Below are positions 33,583 to 42,643 of a stretch of 59,230 bases of DNA, one piece after another; the stretch's first letter is position 1; every line of letters starts with the position of its first letter. Location: contig DBQB01000014.1 of the NCBI GenBank assembly GCA_002305685.1, positions 1 through 59,230 of the forward strand, given 5' to 3'. The notes below the pieces were generated by a model. The model saw only the letters and a program-made list of their open reading frames with translations, made no database searches and was not told the origin of the DNA. The translations under genes and the position numbers were made by a program. This stretch comes from Ruminococcaceae bacterium UBA1405 (GTDB taxonomy: Bacteria; Bacillota; Clostridia; Oscillospirales; Ruminococcaceae).

Positions 33583-34533
33583 TCATAAACCGCGGTCTTC
33601 CTCCAGCCCCAGCATAATGTTCATGCACTGTACGGCTGCGCCGGAAGCGCCTTTCCCTAAGTTATCAAAGCGGGAGATCAGCAGGATCTGTTCCTCGTTT
33701 CCGCCCACAAAGATTTCCATGTGGTTGGTTCCTGCCAGGGTGTTGGCAGCCACAAAACCGTCGGTGATGACGCCTTCTCCCATGAGAGGAAGCACCTTGA
33801 CAAATTTCTGCCCGGCATAATGCCCGGCCAAAATCTCCTGGATATCGTTTGGGGTTACTTTTTTGCTCAGCAGCGAGGCATATAAAGGCAGCGTTACCGC
33901 CATACCGCAAAAGTAATCATCCACAATGGGATGAAAGATAGGCGGATGGGTCATCCCGGAGATTTTTTGCATTTCCGGCAGATGTTTGTGGGATAAGGTG
34001 AGGCCATATTGACGGGGGCTAAAATAATCGGAAGGTTTTTGCGGGCTTTCATATTGGGCGATCATCTTTTTGCCGCCGCCGGAATACCCGCTGATGCCAT
34101 GGCAGACCGCCGGATAATCCGGGGGCATAATGCCATGGGCGATGAGGGGGTAGGCCAGAGAGATAAATCCGGAAGCGTAACATCCGGGATTGGCGGTGCG
34201 TTTGGATTCTTTGAGCGCCTGCCGGTGAGCTGGGGAGAGCTCCGGGAAACCGTAGGTCCAACCGGGAGCGGTGCGGTGGGCGGTGGAAGCGTCGATGATG
34301 CGGGTGTGGTCATTTTCCACCAGCGAAACCGATTCCTTAGCCGCAGCGTCGGGAAGGCAAAGAAAGGTGATGTCGGAGGCGTTGATCTGTTCCTTGCGTG
34401 CCTGTAAATCCTTTCGATGCTCCTGATCGATTTGCAGGATCTCCAGATCCTCTCGGTGGGCAAATCGTTCGTATATCTGTAAACCGGTGGTGCCTTCCTG
34501 ACCGTCGATGAATATCTTATATTTCCTGGACAC
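33583..34533 (-). CDS. argC: N-acetyl-gamma-glutamyl-phosphate reductase, type 2
   Basis: 316 residues from the GTG at 34533, 6 bases after AGAGGTG (34540-34546); the frame opens to 34569 with no site. It reduces N-acetylglutamyl phosphate with NADPH. FIDGQEGTTGLQIYERF is the nucleotide-binding start, ANPGCYASG holds the catalytic Cys, and SGYSGGGKKM follows. The form is the compact class of about 310 residues, not the 345-residue class of Bacillus ArgC. It lies between argH and argJ. Confidence 0.94.
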   Translation of the reverse strand: MSRKYKIFIDGQEGTTGLQIYERFAHREDLEILQIDQEHRKDLQARKEQINASDITFLCLPDAAAKESVSLVENDHTRIIDASTAHRTAPGWTYGFPELSPAHRQALKESKRTANPGCYASGFISLAYPLIAHGIMPPDYPAVCHGISGYSGGGKKMIAQYESPQKPSDYFSPRQYGLTLSHKHLPEMQKISGMTHPPIFHPIVDDYFCGMAVTLPLYASLLSKKVTPNDIQEILAGHYAGQKFVKVLPLMGEGVITDGFVAANTLAGTNHMEIFVGGNEEQILLISRFDNLGKGASGAAVQCMNIMLGLEEDRGL

Positions 34534-34573
34534 GCTGAACACCTCTTTTTTCACATTTATTCTTTTCATCTTG

Positions 34574-35947
34574 TCACTGGCCCAGTGCGCGGCGCACGGC
34601 TTCGATCTGTTCCAGCACCCGCTGGGGAGCGGGGCCGCCTATAACGGTTCTGCCGCTGACGCATTTTTCCAGGTTGATGGCCTCATAGACGTCTGCCTCA
34701 AACAGCGGGCAGAGCTGCTGATATTGGAGCAAAGGCAGTTCCTCCAGCGTGGTATCCTGGGCGATACACTGGGCAACCAGTGTTCCGGTGATTTTGTAGG
34801 CATCCCGGAATGGCAGTCCCTTGCGCACCAGATAGTCGGCGGCATCGGTGGCGTTGATAAAGCCTTTTGCGGCGGCTTTGCGCATGTTTTGCGGAAGTAC
34901 CTTCATGGTATCCAGCATGGGGATCACCGTTTTCAGGCAGAGCTTTACGGTGTCCACCGCATCAAAAATGGCTTCCTTATCTTCCTGCATATCCTTGTTG
35001 TAGGCCAGGGGAAGATTTTTCATCATGGAAAGGAGGGTCATCAGATCCCCGTAAACCCGTCCGGTTTTTCCTCTTACCAGTTCCGAGACATCCGGATTCT
35101 TTTTCTGGGGCATGATGGAGGAACCGGTGGCAAACGCGTCGTCCAGCTCAATAAACTTAAACTCCCAGGAGCACCACAGGATCATCTCCTCCGACAGACG
35201 GGAGAGATGCATCATCAGGATGGAGATGGCGCTGGCAAGTTCGATACAAAAGTCCCGGTCGGAAACGCCGTCCAGGCTGTTGAGGGTTACGCTGTCAAAT
35301 TCCAGCAGCTGTGCCACCCGCTGCCGGTTGAGGGGATAGGTGGTGCCTGCAAGGGCACAGCTGCCCAGGGGCATGACGTTCATCCGTCGGCGGGTATCCT
35401 GTAAACGGTCCAGATCCCGCAGCAGCATCTGGGCGTATGCCATCAGATGGTGGCCAAAGGTGATGGGCTGCGCCCGTTGCAGATGGGTGTAACCGGGCAT
35501 CACCGTATGGATATGCTGCTGCGCCTGATCGCACAGGGTGCCCAGCAGCATTTTGATCTGGGAGGAGATGGCGTCAATTTCATCCCGAAGATAAAGGCGG
35601 ATATCCAGCGCCACCTGATCGTTTCGGCTTCTGGCAGTGTGAAGACGTTTGCCGGCATCGCCGATGCGGGCTGTCAGCTCCGCCTCCACAAACATATGGA
35701 TATCCTCCGCTGTGGGATCAAAGGAAAGTTTGCCGCTTTCCAGATCCTCCAGGATGGATTGGAGCCCCTTGATGATTGCGGCGCTCTCCGAAGGATCGAT
35801 GATATTTTCTTCTCCCAGCATGGTAGCGTGGGCAATACTGCCCAGAATGTCCTGGTGGAACATTCTGGCGTCAAAGGAGATGGAGGAATTGAAATCGTTT
35901 ACCCGATCATCGATCTCCTTGGAAAACCTGCCGGCCCATAGTTTCAT
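34574..35947 (-). CDS. argH: Argininosuccinate lyase
   Basis: 457 residues. It splits argininosuccinate to arginine and fumarate. The signature GSSIMPQKKNPDVSE (fumarase/aspartase superfamily) is present, preceded by TARSRNDQVALD and HLQRAQPITFGHH. The ATG at 35947 follows GAGGAGATACC. It follows argG after 77 bp and ends 5 bp before the longest reading of argC. Confidence 0.96.
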   Translation of the reverse strand: MKLWAGRFSKEIDDRVNDFNSSISFDARMFHQDILGSIAHATMLGEENIIDPSESAAIIKGLQSILEDLESGKLSFDPTAEDIHMFVEAELTARIGDAGKRLHTARSRNDQVALDIRLYLRDEIDAISSQIKMLLGTLCDQAQQHIHTVMPGYTHLQRAQPITFGHHLMAYAQMLLRDLDRLQDTRRRMNVMPLGSCALAGTTYPLNRQRVAQLLEFDSVTLNSLDGVSDRDFCIELASAISILMMHLSRLSEEMILWCSWEFKFIELDDAFATGSSIMPQKKNPDVSELVRGKTGRVYGDLMTLLSMMKNLPLAYNKDMQEDKEAIFDAVDTVKLCLKTVIPMLDTMKVLPQNMRKAAAKGFINATDAADYLVRKGLPFRDAYKITGTLVAQCIAQDTTLEELPLLQYQQLCPLFEADVYEAINLEKCVSGRTVIGGPAPQRVLEQIEAVRRALGQ

Positions 35948-36024
35948 TGCGGTATCTCCTCACTTTTGATTTTGGAAAAGAGGATGGGGCCTGCCGGCCG
36001 CCATCCTCAGGAAAAAGGTTTGGT

Positions 36025-37251
36025 TTATTGTTTTTTTGCTGCCCGGCGCTGATCCAGAACGGCTTTTACCTTGATGGGCAGTCCAAAGAGGTTGATAAAG
36101 CCCTGAGAATCCATCTGGTTGTAAACATTGTCGGCGTCGAAGGTAGCGACCTCTTCATCGTAGAGAGAGTATTCGCTGACGGTACCGGCGTTGATGATGT
36201 TGCCTTTATACAGTTTGAGTTTCACATCTCCGGTCACCGTCTGCTGGGTGCAGTCCACAAAGGCGCTGAGCGCTTCCCGCAGAGGGGTATACCACTGACC
36301 GTTGTAAACCAGATCGGCAAACTTTAAGGCAACCTGCTGTTTGTAATGCTGGGTTTCCTTATCCAGGCAGAGGGTTTCCAGCACCTGATGGGCGTGATAG
36401 ATGATACTGCCGCCGGGGGTCTCATAAACGCCGCGGCTCTTCATACCCACCAGCCGGTTTTCCACAATATCCGCAAGGCCGATTCCGTTGGCGCCGCCGA
36501 TGGCGTTGAGTTTTTCGATCAGCGAAACGCCGTCCATCTCCACCCCGTCCAAAGCGGTGGGGATTCCCTTTTCAAAATGCAGGGTGATATAGGTGGGGGT
36601 GTCCGGGGCTTTTTCGGGGGAAACACCCATCTCCAGAATCTCGTTGTATTTGGGTTCGTTGGCCGGGTCCTCCAGATCCAGTCCTTCATGGGACAGATGC
36701 CAGAGGTTTTTGTCTTTGGAATAGTTGGTTTCCCGGGTAATTTTCAGCGGGATGTTATGTGCCTCGGCGTAATCAATCTCTTCGTCCCGGGATTTGATAT
36801 CCCAGATCCGCCAGGGGGCAATGATGTCCATATCCGGAGCAAACGCCTTGATGGTCAGTTCAAAACGTACCTGGTCGTTGCCCTTGCCGGTGCAGCCGTG
36901 GGCGATGGCGTCGGCGCCCTCCGCTTTGGCAATCTCCACCAGCCGTTTGGCGATGATGGGCCGGGCAAAGGAGGTGCCCAGCAGATACTGGTTTTCATAA
37001 ACAGCGCCGGCTTTCATGGTAGGCCAGATGCAGTCCTCCACAAACTCCTTTTTGAGATCCTCGATATATAGTTTGGAAGCGCCGGTTTTGATGGCTTTTT
37101 CCTGTAATCCATCCAGTTCGGAGCCCTGCCCCACATCGGCTGCCACCGCGATGACCTCACAGCCATAATTTTCCTTCAGCCAGGGGATAATGATGGAGGT
37201 ATCCAGTCCGCCCGAGTATGCCAAAACCACTTTATTGTATTTTTTTTGCAT
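36025..37251 (-). CDS. argG: Argininosuccinate synthase
   Basis: 408 residues, the usual length. It joins citrulline and aspartate using ATP. The PP-loop AYSGGLDTS stands at the N-terminus. GCTGKGNDQVRFE and DGVSLIEKLN are also typical. The ATG at 37251 follows GGAGGAA. It is the first gene of the operon argG-argH-argC-argJ-argB-argD-argF, with the promoter at 37315-37342. Confidence 0.97.
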   Translation of the reverse strand: MQKKYNKVVLAYSGGLDTSIIIPWLKENYGCEVIAVAADVGQGSELDGLQEKAIKTGASKLYIEDLKKEFVEDCIWPTMKAGAVYENQYLLGTSFARPIIAKRLVEIAKAEGADAIAHGCTGKGNDQVRFELTIKAFAPDMDIIAPWRIWDIKSRDEEIDYAEAHNIPLKITRETNYSKDKNLWHLSHEGLDLEDPANEPKYNEILEMGVSPEKAPDTPTYITLHFEKGIPTALDGVEMDGVSLIEKLNAIGGANGIGLADIVENRLVGMKSRGVYETPGGSIIYHAHQVLETLCLDKETQHYKQQVALKFADLVYNGQWYTPLREALSAFVDCTQQTVTGDVKLKLYKGNIINAGTVSEYSLYDEEVATFDADNVYNQMDSQGFINLFGLPIKVKAVLDQRRAAKKQ

Positions 37252-37314
37252 GTCATATTCCTCCGTATCTGCAAAACGGTAATCCGCTTTGATGTTTTCT
37301 TGAATGTGTTTATA

Positions 37315-37342
37315 ATTATACAGTCTTTTTGCATAATTTCAA
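37315..37342 (-). promoter_or_regulatory. Promoter of the arginine operon
   Basis: On the minus strand, TTGAAA (37342-37337), a 16-bp spacer, then TATAAT (37320-37315), giving a leader of about 55 nt to argG. The spacer and flanks are AT-rich as expected for ArgR binding, but I could not make out a clear ARG box pair. Confidence 0.7.
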
Positions 37343-37396
37343 GTGTTTTTCTCAAAAAATTTCCTGACACAAAAACTTTGTATACTTTCACAAAAC

Positions 37397-37490
37397 GCAA
37401 AAAAAGCCAGCCCTTTTGGTTGAAATCTCCTACAAAATTCCCTGCAAGGGGCATCTGATCAGAGACGATTCAACCCAAAGAGCTGGCTTA
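37397..37490 (-). terminator. Long branched terminator of the nitroreductase gene
   Basis: AAGCCAGC (37404-37411) pairs with GCTGGCTT (37483-37490), and TTTGGTTGAA pairs with TTCAACCCAAA just inside. Read on the minus strand, the stem is followed by a run of seven T. The 50-nt interior holds a further small CCCT/AGGG hairpin. It lies between the nitroreductase stop and the arg promoter. Confidence 0.78.
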
Positions 37491-37514
37491 ATGCCAATAT
37501 GGATTTGTGATTAT

Positions 37515-38096
37515 TTATTCATTTTCCAGGACGATATCCTCCAGCTTGCGCTTGGGGACATAATGCTTGCCGTCAACCCGATAATATTTGGTATCCCCAC
37601 CCTTTTCCAGTTCGGTGAGGGTGATGGTTTCATCGGGCTTTCCGATGGCCAGTATTAGGGAAGGATAAAGGTTTTCCGGCAGATGCAGCGCCGCGGCCAG
37701 ATCTTCTTTGTTGTAGTTTCCGATCATACAGCCGCCCAGTCCCTTTTCCACCGCTGCCAGCATAATGGTCTGCGCCACAATTCCCACATCGGTGCGGAAC
37801 CGCTCCACGTTGGGGCCGATGGTTTTGTCGGTGCAGATCACGATATAAGCGGTGGGACGATGTCCGGGAGCAGGTCCATCAAATCCCGGCAGCAATCGTG
37901 CCCAGGCGGTGAGAGGGAAGATCACGTCGTTGGTTTTGGGTTTATAGGAGATGAAGTACTGGAAGGGCTGCATATTCACCGAGGAAGGGGTGAAGCGGGC
38001 GCAGTCAATGAGATCGGTCAGCGTCTCTTTGGAAATCTCATAGCTGCCGTCAAAGCTGCGGTAACTGCGGTTTTGTTTGACCATGTCTTTGAACAT
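37515..38096 (-). CDS. Nitroreductase family protein
   Basis: A 193-residue FMN-dependent flavoprotein of the nitroreductase/NfsB superfamily. The N-terminal KQNRSYRSFDGSYEISKETL (RSxRxF) binds the FMN phosphate; TPSSVNMQPFQYFIS and the late GGCMIGNYNKEDLAAAL are usual in the family. The physiological substrate is unknown. The ATG at 38096 follows GGAGGG. It is divergent from the flavin reductase gene, which might supply reduced flavin or share its regulation. Confidence 0.9.
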   Translation of the reverse strand: MFKDMVKQNRSYRSFDGSYEISKETLTDLIDCARFTPSSVNMQPFQYFISYKPKTNDVIFPLTAWARLLPGFDGPAPGHRPTAYIVICTDKTIGPNVERFRTDVGIVAQTIMLAAVEKGLGGCMIGNYNKEDLAAALHLPENLYPSLILAIGKPDETITLTELEKGGDTKYYRVDGKHYVPKRKLEDIVLENE

Positions 38097-38190
38097 TACA
38101 AAATCCCTCCAAAATGAAATGATTTTTTATAGTATACCATAGCCGCTTCACAATACAAAGTACAAATCTGTACTATTTTTGGAACGGATA

Positions 38191-38199
38191 TGTTATACT
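38191..38199 (+). promoter_or_regulatory. Extended -10 promoter of the flavin reductase gene
   Basis: TGTTATACT: TG at 38191-38192 and TATACT at 38194-38199, with no good -35 box at 17 bp. It lies about 98 bp before the start at 38297. A TATACT on the minus strand at 38136-38131 may serve the divergent nitroreductase gene. Confidence 0.45.
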
Positions 38200-38296
38200 G
38201 TAAAAAAGGCCTTTATCTTTCAAGAGAAAAGGGCAGGATTTTATTTTTATCCTTTTAGGCCAACCATGTACATTGTTTTGAAAGGGGAACGACCTT

Positions 38297-38803
38297 ATGT
38301 CCATGAAAGAGATTTCCTTTGAACAGCTGCAGATGAATCCCTTTGCCTTTATGAAAAAAGACTGCTTCCTGATCGTGGCTCCGGATGGGGAGGGCGTCAA
38401 CCCTATGACCGCTGGTTGGGGCAGCTTTGGCGTGCTCTGGAATAAGCCGGTGCTCTCGGTGGTGGTGCGTCCCCAGCGCTATACCTATGGGTTGATGGAA
38501 CAGACCGATACCTATACCATCGCCTATTTTGGAAGCGAAAACCGGGATGCCATCCGTCTTTGCGGCAGCACCTCCGGACGGGATACCGATAAGATGAAAG
38601 CCTGCGGTTTTACCGTAGGCGAGGTGGACGGTTACCGGTATATTGAGCAGGCACAGATGGTCATCTGCTGCCGCAAGATCTATGTGCAGGATATGAAACC
38701 GGAATGTTTCCTGGACGCTCAGCTCATGGCGCAAAACTATCCCGACAACGACTTCCATCGCTTCTATGTAGGAGAGATTACCAAGGTGCTGGTCCAAGAA
38801 TAA
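38297..38803 (+). CDS. Flavin reductase-like domain protein
   Basis: A 168-residue single-domain FMN-binding split-barrel protein of the flavin reductase type. NPMTAGWGSFGVLWNKPVLSV is the flavin-binding stretch, with YTYGLMEQTD and DTDKMKACGF after it. Members reduce FMN with NAD(P)H or serve as flavin-binding oxidoreductases; which applies is not clear. The ATG at 38297 follows AAAGGGG. It has its own terminator at 38826-38872. Confidence 0.88.
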   Translation: MSMKEISFEQLQMNPFAFMKKDCFLIVAPDGEGVNPMTAGWGSFGVLWNKPVLSVVVRPQRYTYGLMEQTDTYTIAYFGSENRDAIRLCGSTSGRDTDKMKACGFTVGEVDGYRYIEQAQMVICCRKIYVQDMKPECFLDAQLMAQNYPDNDFHRFYVGEITKVLVQE

Positions 38804-38825
38804 GGCAAAATGGTACCCACATCGT

Positions 38826-38872
38826 TCCACCCAGCCGCGGTGCGCGCAGCGCCGCGGCTGGGTGGATTTTTT
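38826..38872 (+). terminator. Terminator of the flavin reductase gene
   Basis: TCCACCCAGCCGCGG (38826-38840) pairs perfectly with CCGCGGCTGGGTGGA (38852-38866), followed by TTTTTT. Confidence 0.94.
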
Positions 38873-38873
38873 A

Positions 38874-38909
38874 TTGTCCAATTTGGTGGCAAAAAACCAA
38901 ATTGGACAA
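38874..38909. repeat. Perfect 14-bp inverted repeat upstream of sugar cluster II
   Basis: TTGTCCAATTTGGT (38874-38887?) and ACCAAATTGGACAA (38896-38909) are perfect reverse complements separated by 8 bases. No T-run follows. TTGTCCA recurs at about 38955-38961 inside the promoter spacer. A regulator binding site or an upstream hairpin are both possible. The left arm boundary may shift by one base. Confidence 0.6.
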
Positions 38910-38940
38910 ATATGAGGGTATAAAGTGCATTTTTGTGACA

Positions 38941-38969
38941 TTGCGGGTTATGAATTGTCCATATATAAT
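38941..38969 (+). promoter_or_regulatory. Promoter of sugar cluster II
   Basis: TTGCGG (38941-38946), a 17-bp spacer, then TATAAT (38964-38969). A TTGTCCA half-site lies in the spacer. The leader is about 95 nt to the permease start at 39071. Confidence 0.65.
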
Positions 38970-39070
38970 ATGAACGTAATCTTTATTTTTTGTGATAATT
39001 GTTGCATTTTCGCGCCAAGAAAAGTTTTGTGGTGTGCGACGGTTGAATCAGGACAGAGAGGTGAGCGATT

Positions 39071-40018
39071 TTGCCCGGCAAAACATTGCAATCACTGCAG
39101 ACGCAGCCAACATCCAAATGGCAGCTTTTTCTGAAACGGTTTGCCAAACAAAAGTATATCTTCATGCTTGTAATTCCGGGGGTAATCTGGTTTATTTTGT
39201 TTAAGTATTACCCACTGCGTTTTATTTACAACGCCTTCACCAACTACGGAACGGTAGCACACCCTCGTTTTACGGGGCTTGCCAACTTCCAAAGGCTGTT
39301 CCTGTCTCCTAATTTTTGGCGTGCTTTTCGCAATACGCTGATTTTGAGTTTTTACAATCTGATCTTTTATTTCCCCATTCCCATCATACTGGCCCTCAGC
39401 CTCAATGAGCTGAAAAACCATTTTGCCAAAAAAGCGGCGCAGTTTGTGATCTACATCCCCCACTTCCTTTCCTGGGTCGTGGTAGGCGGTCTGTTTAATA
39501 TGATGCTGGCCCCCAGCGACGGCATCATCAATAAGGTGCTGGTTTCCACCGGGATTTTGTCGGAGCCCATCTATTTTATGGCCTCGGTGAAATGGTTCCG
39601 CACGGTGCTGGTGGGTACCGAGATTTGGAAGAGCGCCGGATACGGCGCGGTGATTTATATCGCCGCCATCTCCTCCATCGATACCCAGCTTTACGATGCT
39701 GCGGCGGTGGATGGCGCCGGATATTGGGCCAGAACCTGGCACGTTACCCTTCCCGGTATCCGCAATACCATTGCGACGGTATTGCTGCTGACCCTTGCCC
39801 GTGTCATGCAGATGTTTGAGCAGATTTTGGTTATGTATAACTCAGCGGTTATGGACGTGGCGGACGTGCTTCGAACCTTCTCCTATGTGGAAGGCCTAAA
39901 CCGGGGCAATGTGGGCTATGCCACCGCCATCGGGCTTTTTACCTCCATTGTCAGCGTAATCCTGATTCTGGGATGCAACATCTTCAGCAAAAAGGTGTTG
40001 GATGAAGAAATATTGTAA
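39071..40018 (+). CDS. ABC sugar transporter permease, LplB-like
   Basis: A 315-residue CUT1 permease of sugar cluster II with six predicted helices. The first is IFMLVIPGVIWFILFKYYPL. The EAA loop reads DAAAVDGAGYWARTWHVTLP. The start is a TTG at 39071 with GAGAGGTGAG upstream. It is similar in layout to the 12059 gene but differs throughout, so the clusters are separate systems and not a recent duplication. It is followed after 13 bp by the partner permease. Confidence 0.9.
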   Translation: MPGKTLQSLQTQPTSKWQLFLKRFAKQKYIFMLVIPGVIWFILFKYYPLRFIYNAFTNYGTVAHPRFTGLANFQRLFLSPNFWRAFRNTLILSFYNLIFYFPIPIILALSLNELKNHFAKKAAQFVIYIPHFLSWVVVGGLFNMMLAPSDGIINKVLVSTGILSEPIYFMASVKWFRTVLVGTEIWKSAGYGAVIYIAAISSIDTQLYDAAAVDGAGYWARTWHVTLPGIRNTIATVLLLTLARVMQMFEQILVMYNSAVMDVADVLRTFSYVEGLNRGNVGYATAIGLFTSIVSVILILGCNIFSKKVLDEEIL

Positions 40019-40031
40019 GGGGGGAAGCCAA

Positions 40032-40880
40032 ATGCAGGTTAGTAAATCCAGACGCGTGTTTTTGATTGTCAATGCTATTTTTATGTTGTTGGTATGCCTT
40101 GCCATCGTGCTTCCGCTGTGGATGGTGGTGATTACCTCCCTTTCTTCCAATGAAGTTGCGGCGGCGGAAGGTTTTGTGTTTATCCCCAAGGGACTGGAAT
40201 GGACCAGCTATCAGGCAGTTTTCTCCAGCAGTGGTTATACCGGTGCGTTTATCCGCTCCATCGGCGTTACGGTGAGTGCTACCGCCCTATCGATGGCTCT
40301 GACAACTACGATGGCCTATGCGTTGGCCCAGCGGGAACTGGCGTTTCGAAAATTCTTTATGAATGCCGTATTGCTGACCATGGTTGTGGACGGAGGAATT
40401 ATCCCGTTTTATATGGTGGTCAAGCAGCTGGGTATGATCGATACCTATGCGTCGCTGATTATTCCCATGGCGATTACCACCTACAATCTGATTCTTATGC
40501 GCAACTTTTTCCAGTCTCTGCCCGAAAGCCTGATGGAATCCGCCCGGCTGGACGGATGCAGCGAGATCGGGATTCTTTGCCGGATTGTGCTGCCCATCTC
40601 GGTTCCGATTCTGGCCGCAATTCTGCTGTTCTATGCGGTGGGACACTGGAACCGGTATTTCGAGGTGATTATGTTTATCAATTCCTCGAAGAAGTATACC
40701 CTTCAGGTGCTTTTGCGGCAGCTGATTTTCCAGAGCGAGGGAGACGGAACCTATAGTGTCCAGGTGAACAACTTCAAAATGGCGGTTATGGTGATTACCA
40801 TGCTCCCGATCCTGGCCTTGTATCCCTTTATTCAGAAGTATTTTATATCCGGTTTGATGTTGGGCTCCGTCAAAGGATAA
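40032..40880 (+). CDS. ABC sugar transporter permease, YtcP/LplC-like
   Basis: The 282-residue partner permease, with six predicted helices. The EAA loop is ESARLDGCSEIGILCRIVLP and the C-terminus ends FIQKYFISGLMLGSVKG, as in YtcP/LplC. The ATG at 40032 follows GGGGGGAAG; the frame opens to 40002 but overlaps the previous gene. No ATPase is encoded in the cluster. Confidence 0.92.
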   Translation: MQVSKSRRVFLIVNAIFMLLVCLAIVLPLWMVVITSLSSNEVAAAEGFVFIPKGLEWTSYQAVFSSSGYTGAFIRSIGVTVSATALSMALTTTMAYALAQRELAFRKFFMNAVLLTMVVDGGIIPFYMVVKQLGMIDTYASLIIPMAITTYNLILMRNFFQSLPESLMESARLDGCSEIGILCRIVLPISVPILAAILLFYAVGHWNRYFEVIMFINSSKKYTLQVLLRQLIFQSEGDGTYSVQVNNFKMAVMVITMLPILALYPFIQKYFISGLMLGSVKG

Positions 40881-40939
40881 GCCTGATATACAACCGATAG
40901 GATATGAAAGTTTTAGTTGAGAAAGGAATGAATGTTACG

Positions 40940-42484
40940 ATGAAAAAGACGTTGGCTTCTGTGTTGGCTGTTGCCGCCGTTGCCGCATCGTTGGCGGGCT
41001 GTAGCTCCAGTACCTCCAGCACTGCTTCCAGCAGTACCGCCTCCGCAGGTTCTACCGCTTCTTCTCAGGCTGCGTCCTCCGCAGTGTCGGACGCTTCCCA
41101 GGAATCCGCCGAGCCGGCAGAGCTTTCTCTGTGCATGAGCCAGATCCGCTGGGGTATCAGCGTGGATGATAACCATATGCAGCAGTGGGTTGCGGAGCTG
41201 GAAAAAGCGACCAACACCAAGATTGAGATGATTGCCCCCACCCACAACGATTATATGGAAAAACTCAATGTTTTACTGGCTTCCGGGGATATTCCTGATA
41301 TCATGATTCCTCAACAGGCATGGGATTATGTGGGACAGTTTGCGGTGCGTGGTTACATTCAGCCGTTGACCCAGTATGTGGAGAATGACGAGCGTTTTGC
41401 AGTAGTGAAAAGTTTTGATAACTCCATCTATCAGTCCGGCGACGATATCTATGGAATCCCCGTCAACTCCGGCAACAATAAGATCTTCTGGTTCCGCAAC
41501 GATATGATCGAAAAGTATGGCTTGGAGATCAAGGAGACAATGACCACCGATGAGTTTATCACCGAGCTCAAGAAGGTTGATCAGAGCGAGGCCATTCCCT
41601 TCTCCTTCCCCAAACATATTGTAAACTTCCAGATTTTCTATAATGCGTTTGGCGCCTACGGCGGCATTCTTCCCGACGAAAACGGCGTATACTATGACGG
41701 TATCCAAACCCAGGAGATGAAGGACGCCTTTGCTTTCATTAAGACGCTGTATGACGAAGGGCTGATGGACGCTGAGTTTATCACCAACGAAAACTCCAAT
41801 ATGCGTGAGAAAATTTATGCCGGAACCGCGGTTTCCGATGTGGATTACACCTCCCGTTATATCAACTACCTCCAATCTGCTTCCTCTGTGGGAGCGCCCA
41901 CCGATTTTACCCCTATGTATTCTCTGGTAGGTCCCAATGGGGATCTGGGCACCCTCAATGAGTCCGGCAACGAAGCTGTCTGTGTCTCTGTGGACTGTGA
42001 GAATGTGGATGCGGCCATGAACCTGGTTCACTATCTATTCTTTACAGAAGAGGGACGTATGCTTTATACTCTTGGAGTGGAGGGTGTACACTATGATATC
42101 GTGGATAATGTCTTGACTCCCAGAGAGGACGCGGTTGCTGCCGGTTATGCGGTAGGCCTGAGCGATCTGATCAGCGGTTGGGCTGCTGTGGACATCCAGA
42201 GTTTGGGCTTCCAGTTTGCCGATACCGAAACCGCTCAGATTGACAAGAACATCGAGATTACCAATAAGGCCAATGTTTCTTATGTTGGTCCGCTGATCAA
42301 GATCCCCATGGGTAAATCCACCCTTTACGATGAGAATGTTGCCACCTATAACTCCAACCTGTACGAGATGGCGACTAAGATCGTGCTGGGTTCCCAGACG
42401 ATCGATGAGGCATATGCAGATTACGAGCAGTTCTGGAAGAGCATTCAGGGCGACAAAATGTTGGAAGAGCTCAATGCCCAGTAA
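40940..42484 (+). CDS. Extracellular solute-binding lipoprotein (sugar cluster II)
   Basis: About 514 residues. MKKTLASVLAVAAVAASLAG leads to the lipobox LAGC, then a Ser/Thr/Ala-rich linker of about 40 residues before the folded domain. It is an LplA-type CUT1 binding protein anchored to the outer face of the membrane. The ATG at 40940 gives the best signal peptide. ATG 40928 and 40904 are also in frame, and AAAGGA lies at 40922-40927, so the start is uncertain by a few codons. The stop is followed by a terminator at 42592. Confidence 0.9.
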   Translation: MKKTLASVLAVAAVAASLAGCSSSTSSTASSSTASAGSTASSQAASSAVSDASQESAEPAELSLCMSQIRWGISVDDNHMQQWVAELEKATNTKIEMIAPTHNDYMEKLNVLLASGDIPDIMIPQQAWDYVGQFAVRGYIQPLTQYVENDERFAVVKSFDNSIYQSGDDIYGIPVNSGNNKIFWFRNDMIEKYGLEIKETMTTDEFITELKKVDQSEAIPFSFPKHIVNFQIFYNAFGAYGGILPDENGVYYDGIQTQEMKDAFAFIKTLYDEGLMDAEFITNENSNMREKIYAGTAVSDVDYTSRYINYLQSASSVGAPTDFTPMYSLVGPNGDLGTLNESGNEAVCVSVDCENVDAAMNLVHYLFFTEEGRMLYTLGVEGVHYDIVDNVLTPREDAVAAGYAVGLSDLISGWAAVDIQSLGFQFADTETAQIDKNIEITNKANVSYVGPLIKIPMGKSTLYDENVATYNSNLYEMATKIVLGSQTIDEAYADYEQFWKSIQGDKMLEELNAQ

Positions 42485-42591
42485 AATCTTGCTGTGCATT
42501 CTTAATGTACCTTATTCGTAAATAAACCGAAAGCCCCACGTATCTCCTCAGGACATTGGTCTTGGGCCAGCTGCCAGGTGGCTGCAAAAGC

Positions 42592-42627
42592 CGGTTCCAG
42601 GTTGCTGTAAACCTGGAACCGTTTTTT
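42592..42627 (+). terminator. Terminator between the binding protein and yesM-like genes
   Basis: CGGTTCCAGGTT (42592-42603) pairs with AACCTGGAACCG (42610-42621), followed by TTTTTTG. The T-run ends only 5 bp before the ribosome binding site of the kinase gene, so partial read-through is the likely source of lower kinase expression. Confidence 0.9.
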
Positions 42628-42643
42628 GTATAAAGGAGTCGTT

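Noticed and set aside
37331..37342. Possible ARG box (GCATAATTTCAA) at the arg promoter
   Set aside because: Only partly matches the two-arm ArgR consensus, and in such AT-rich sequence it could arise by chance.
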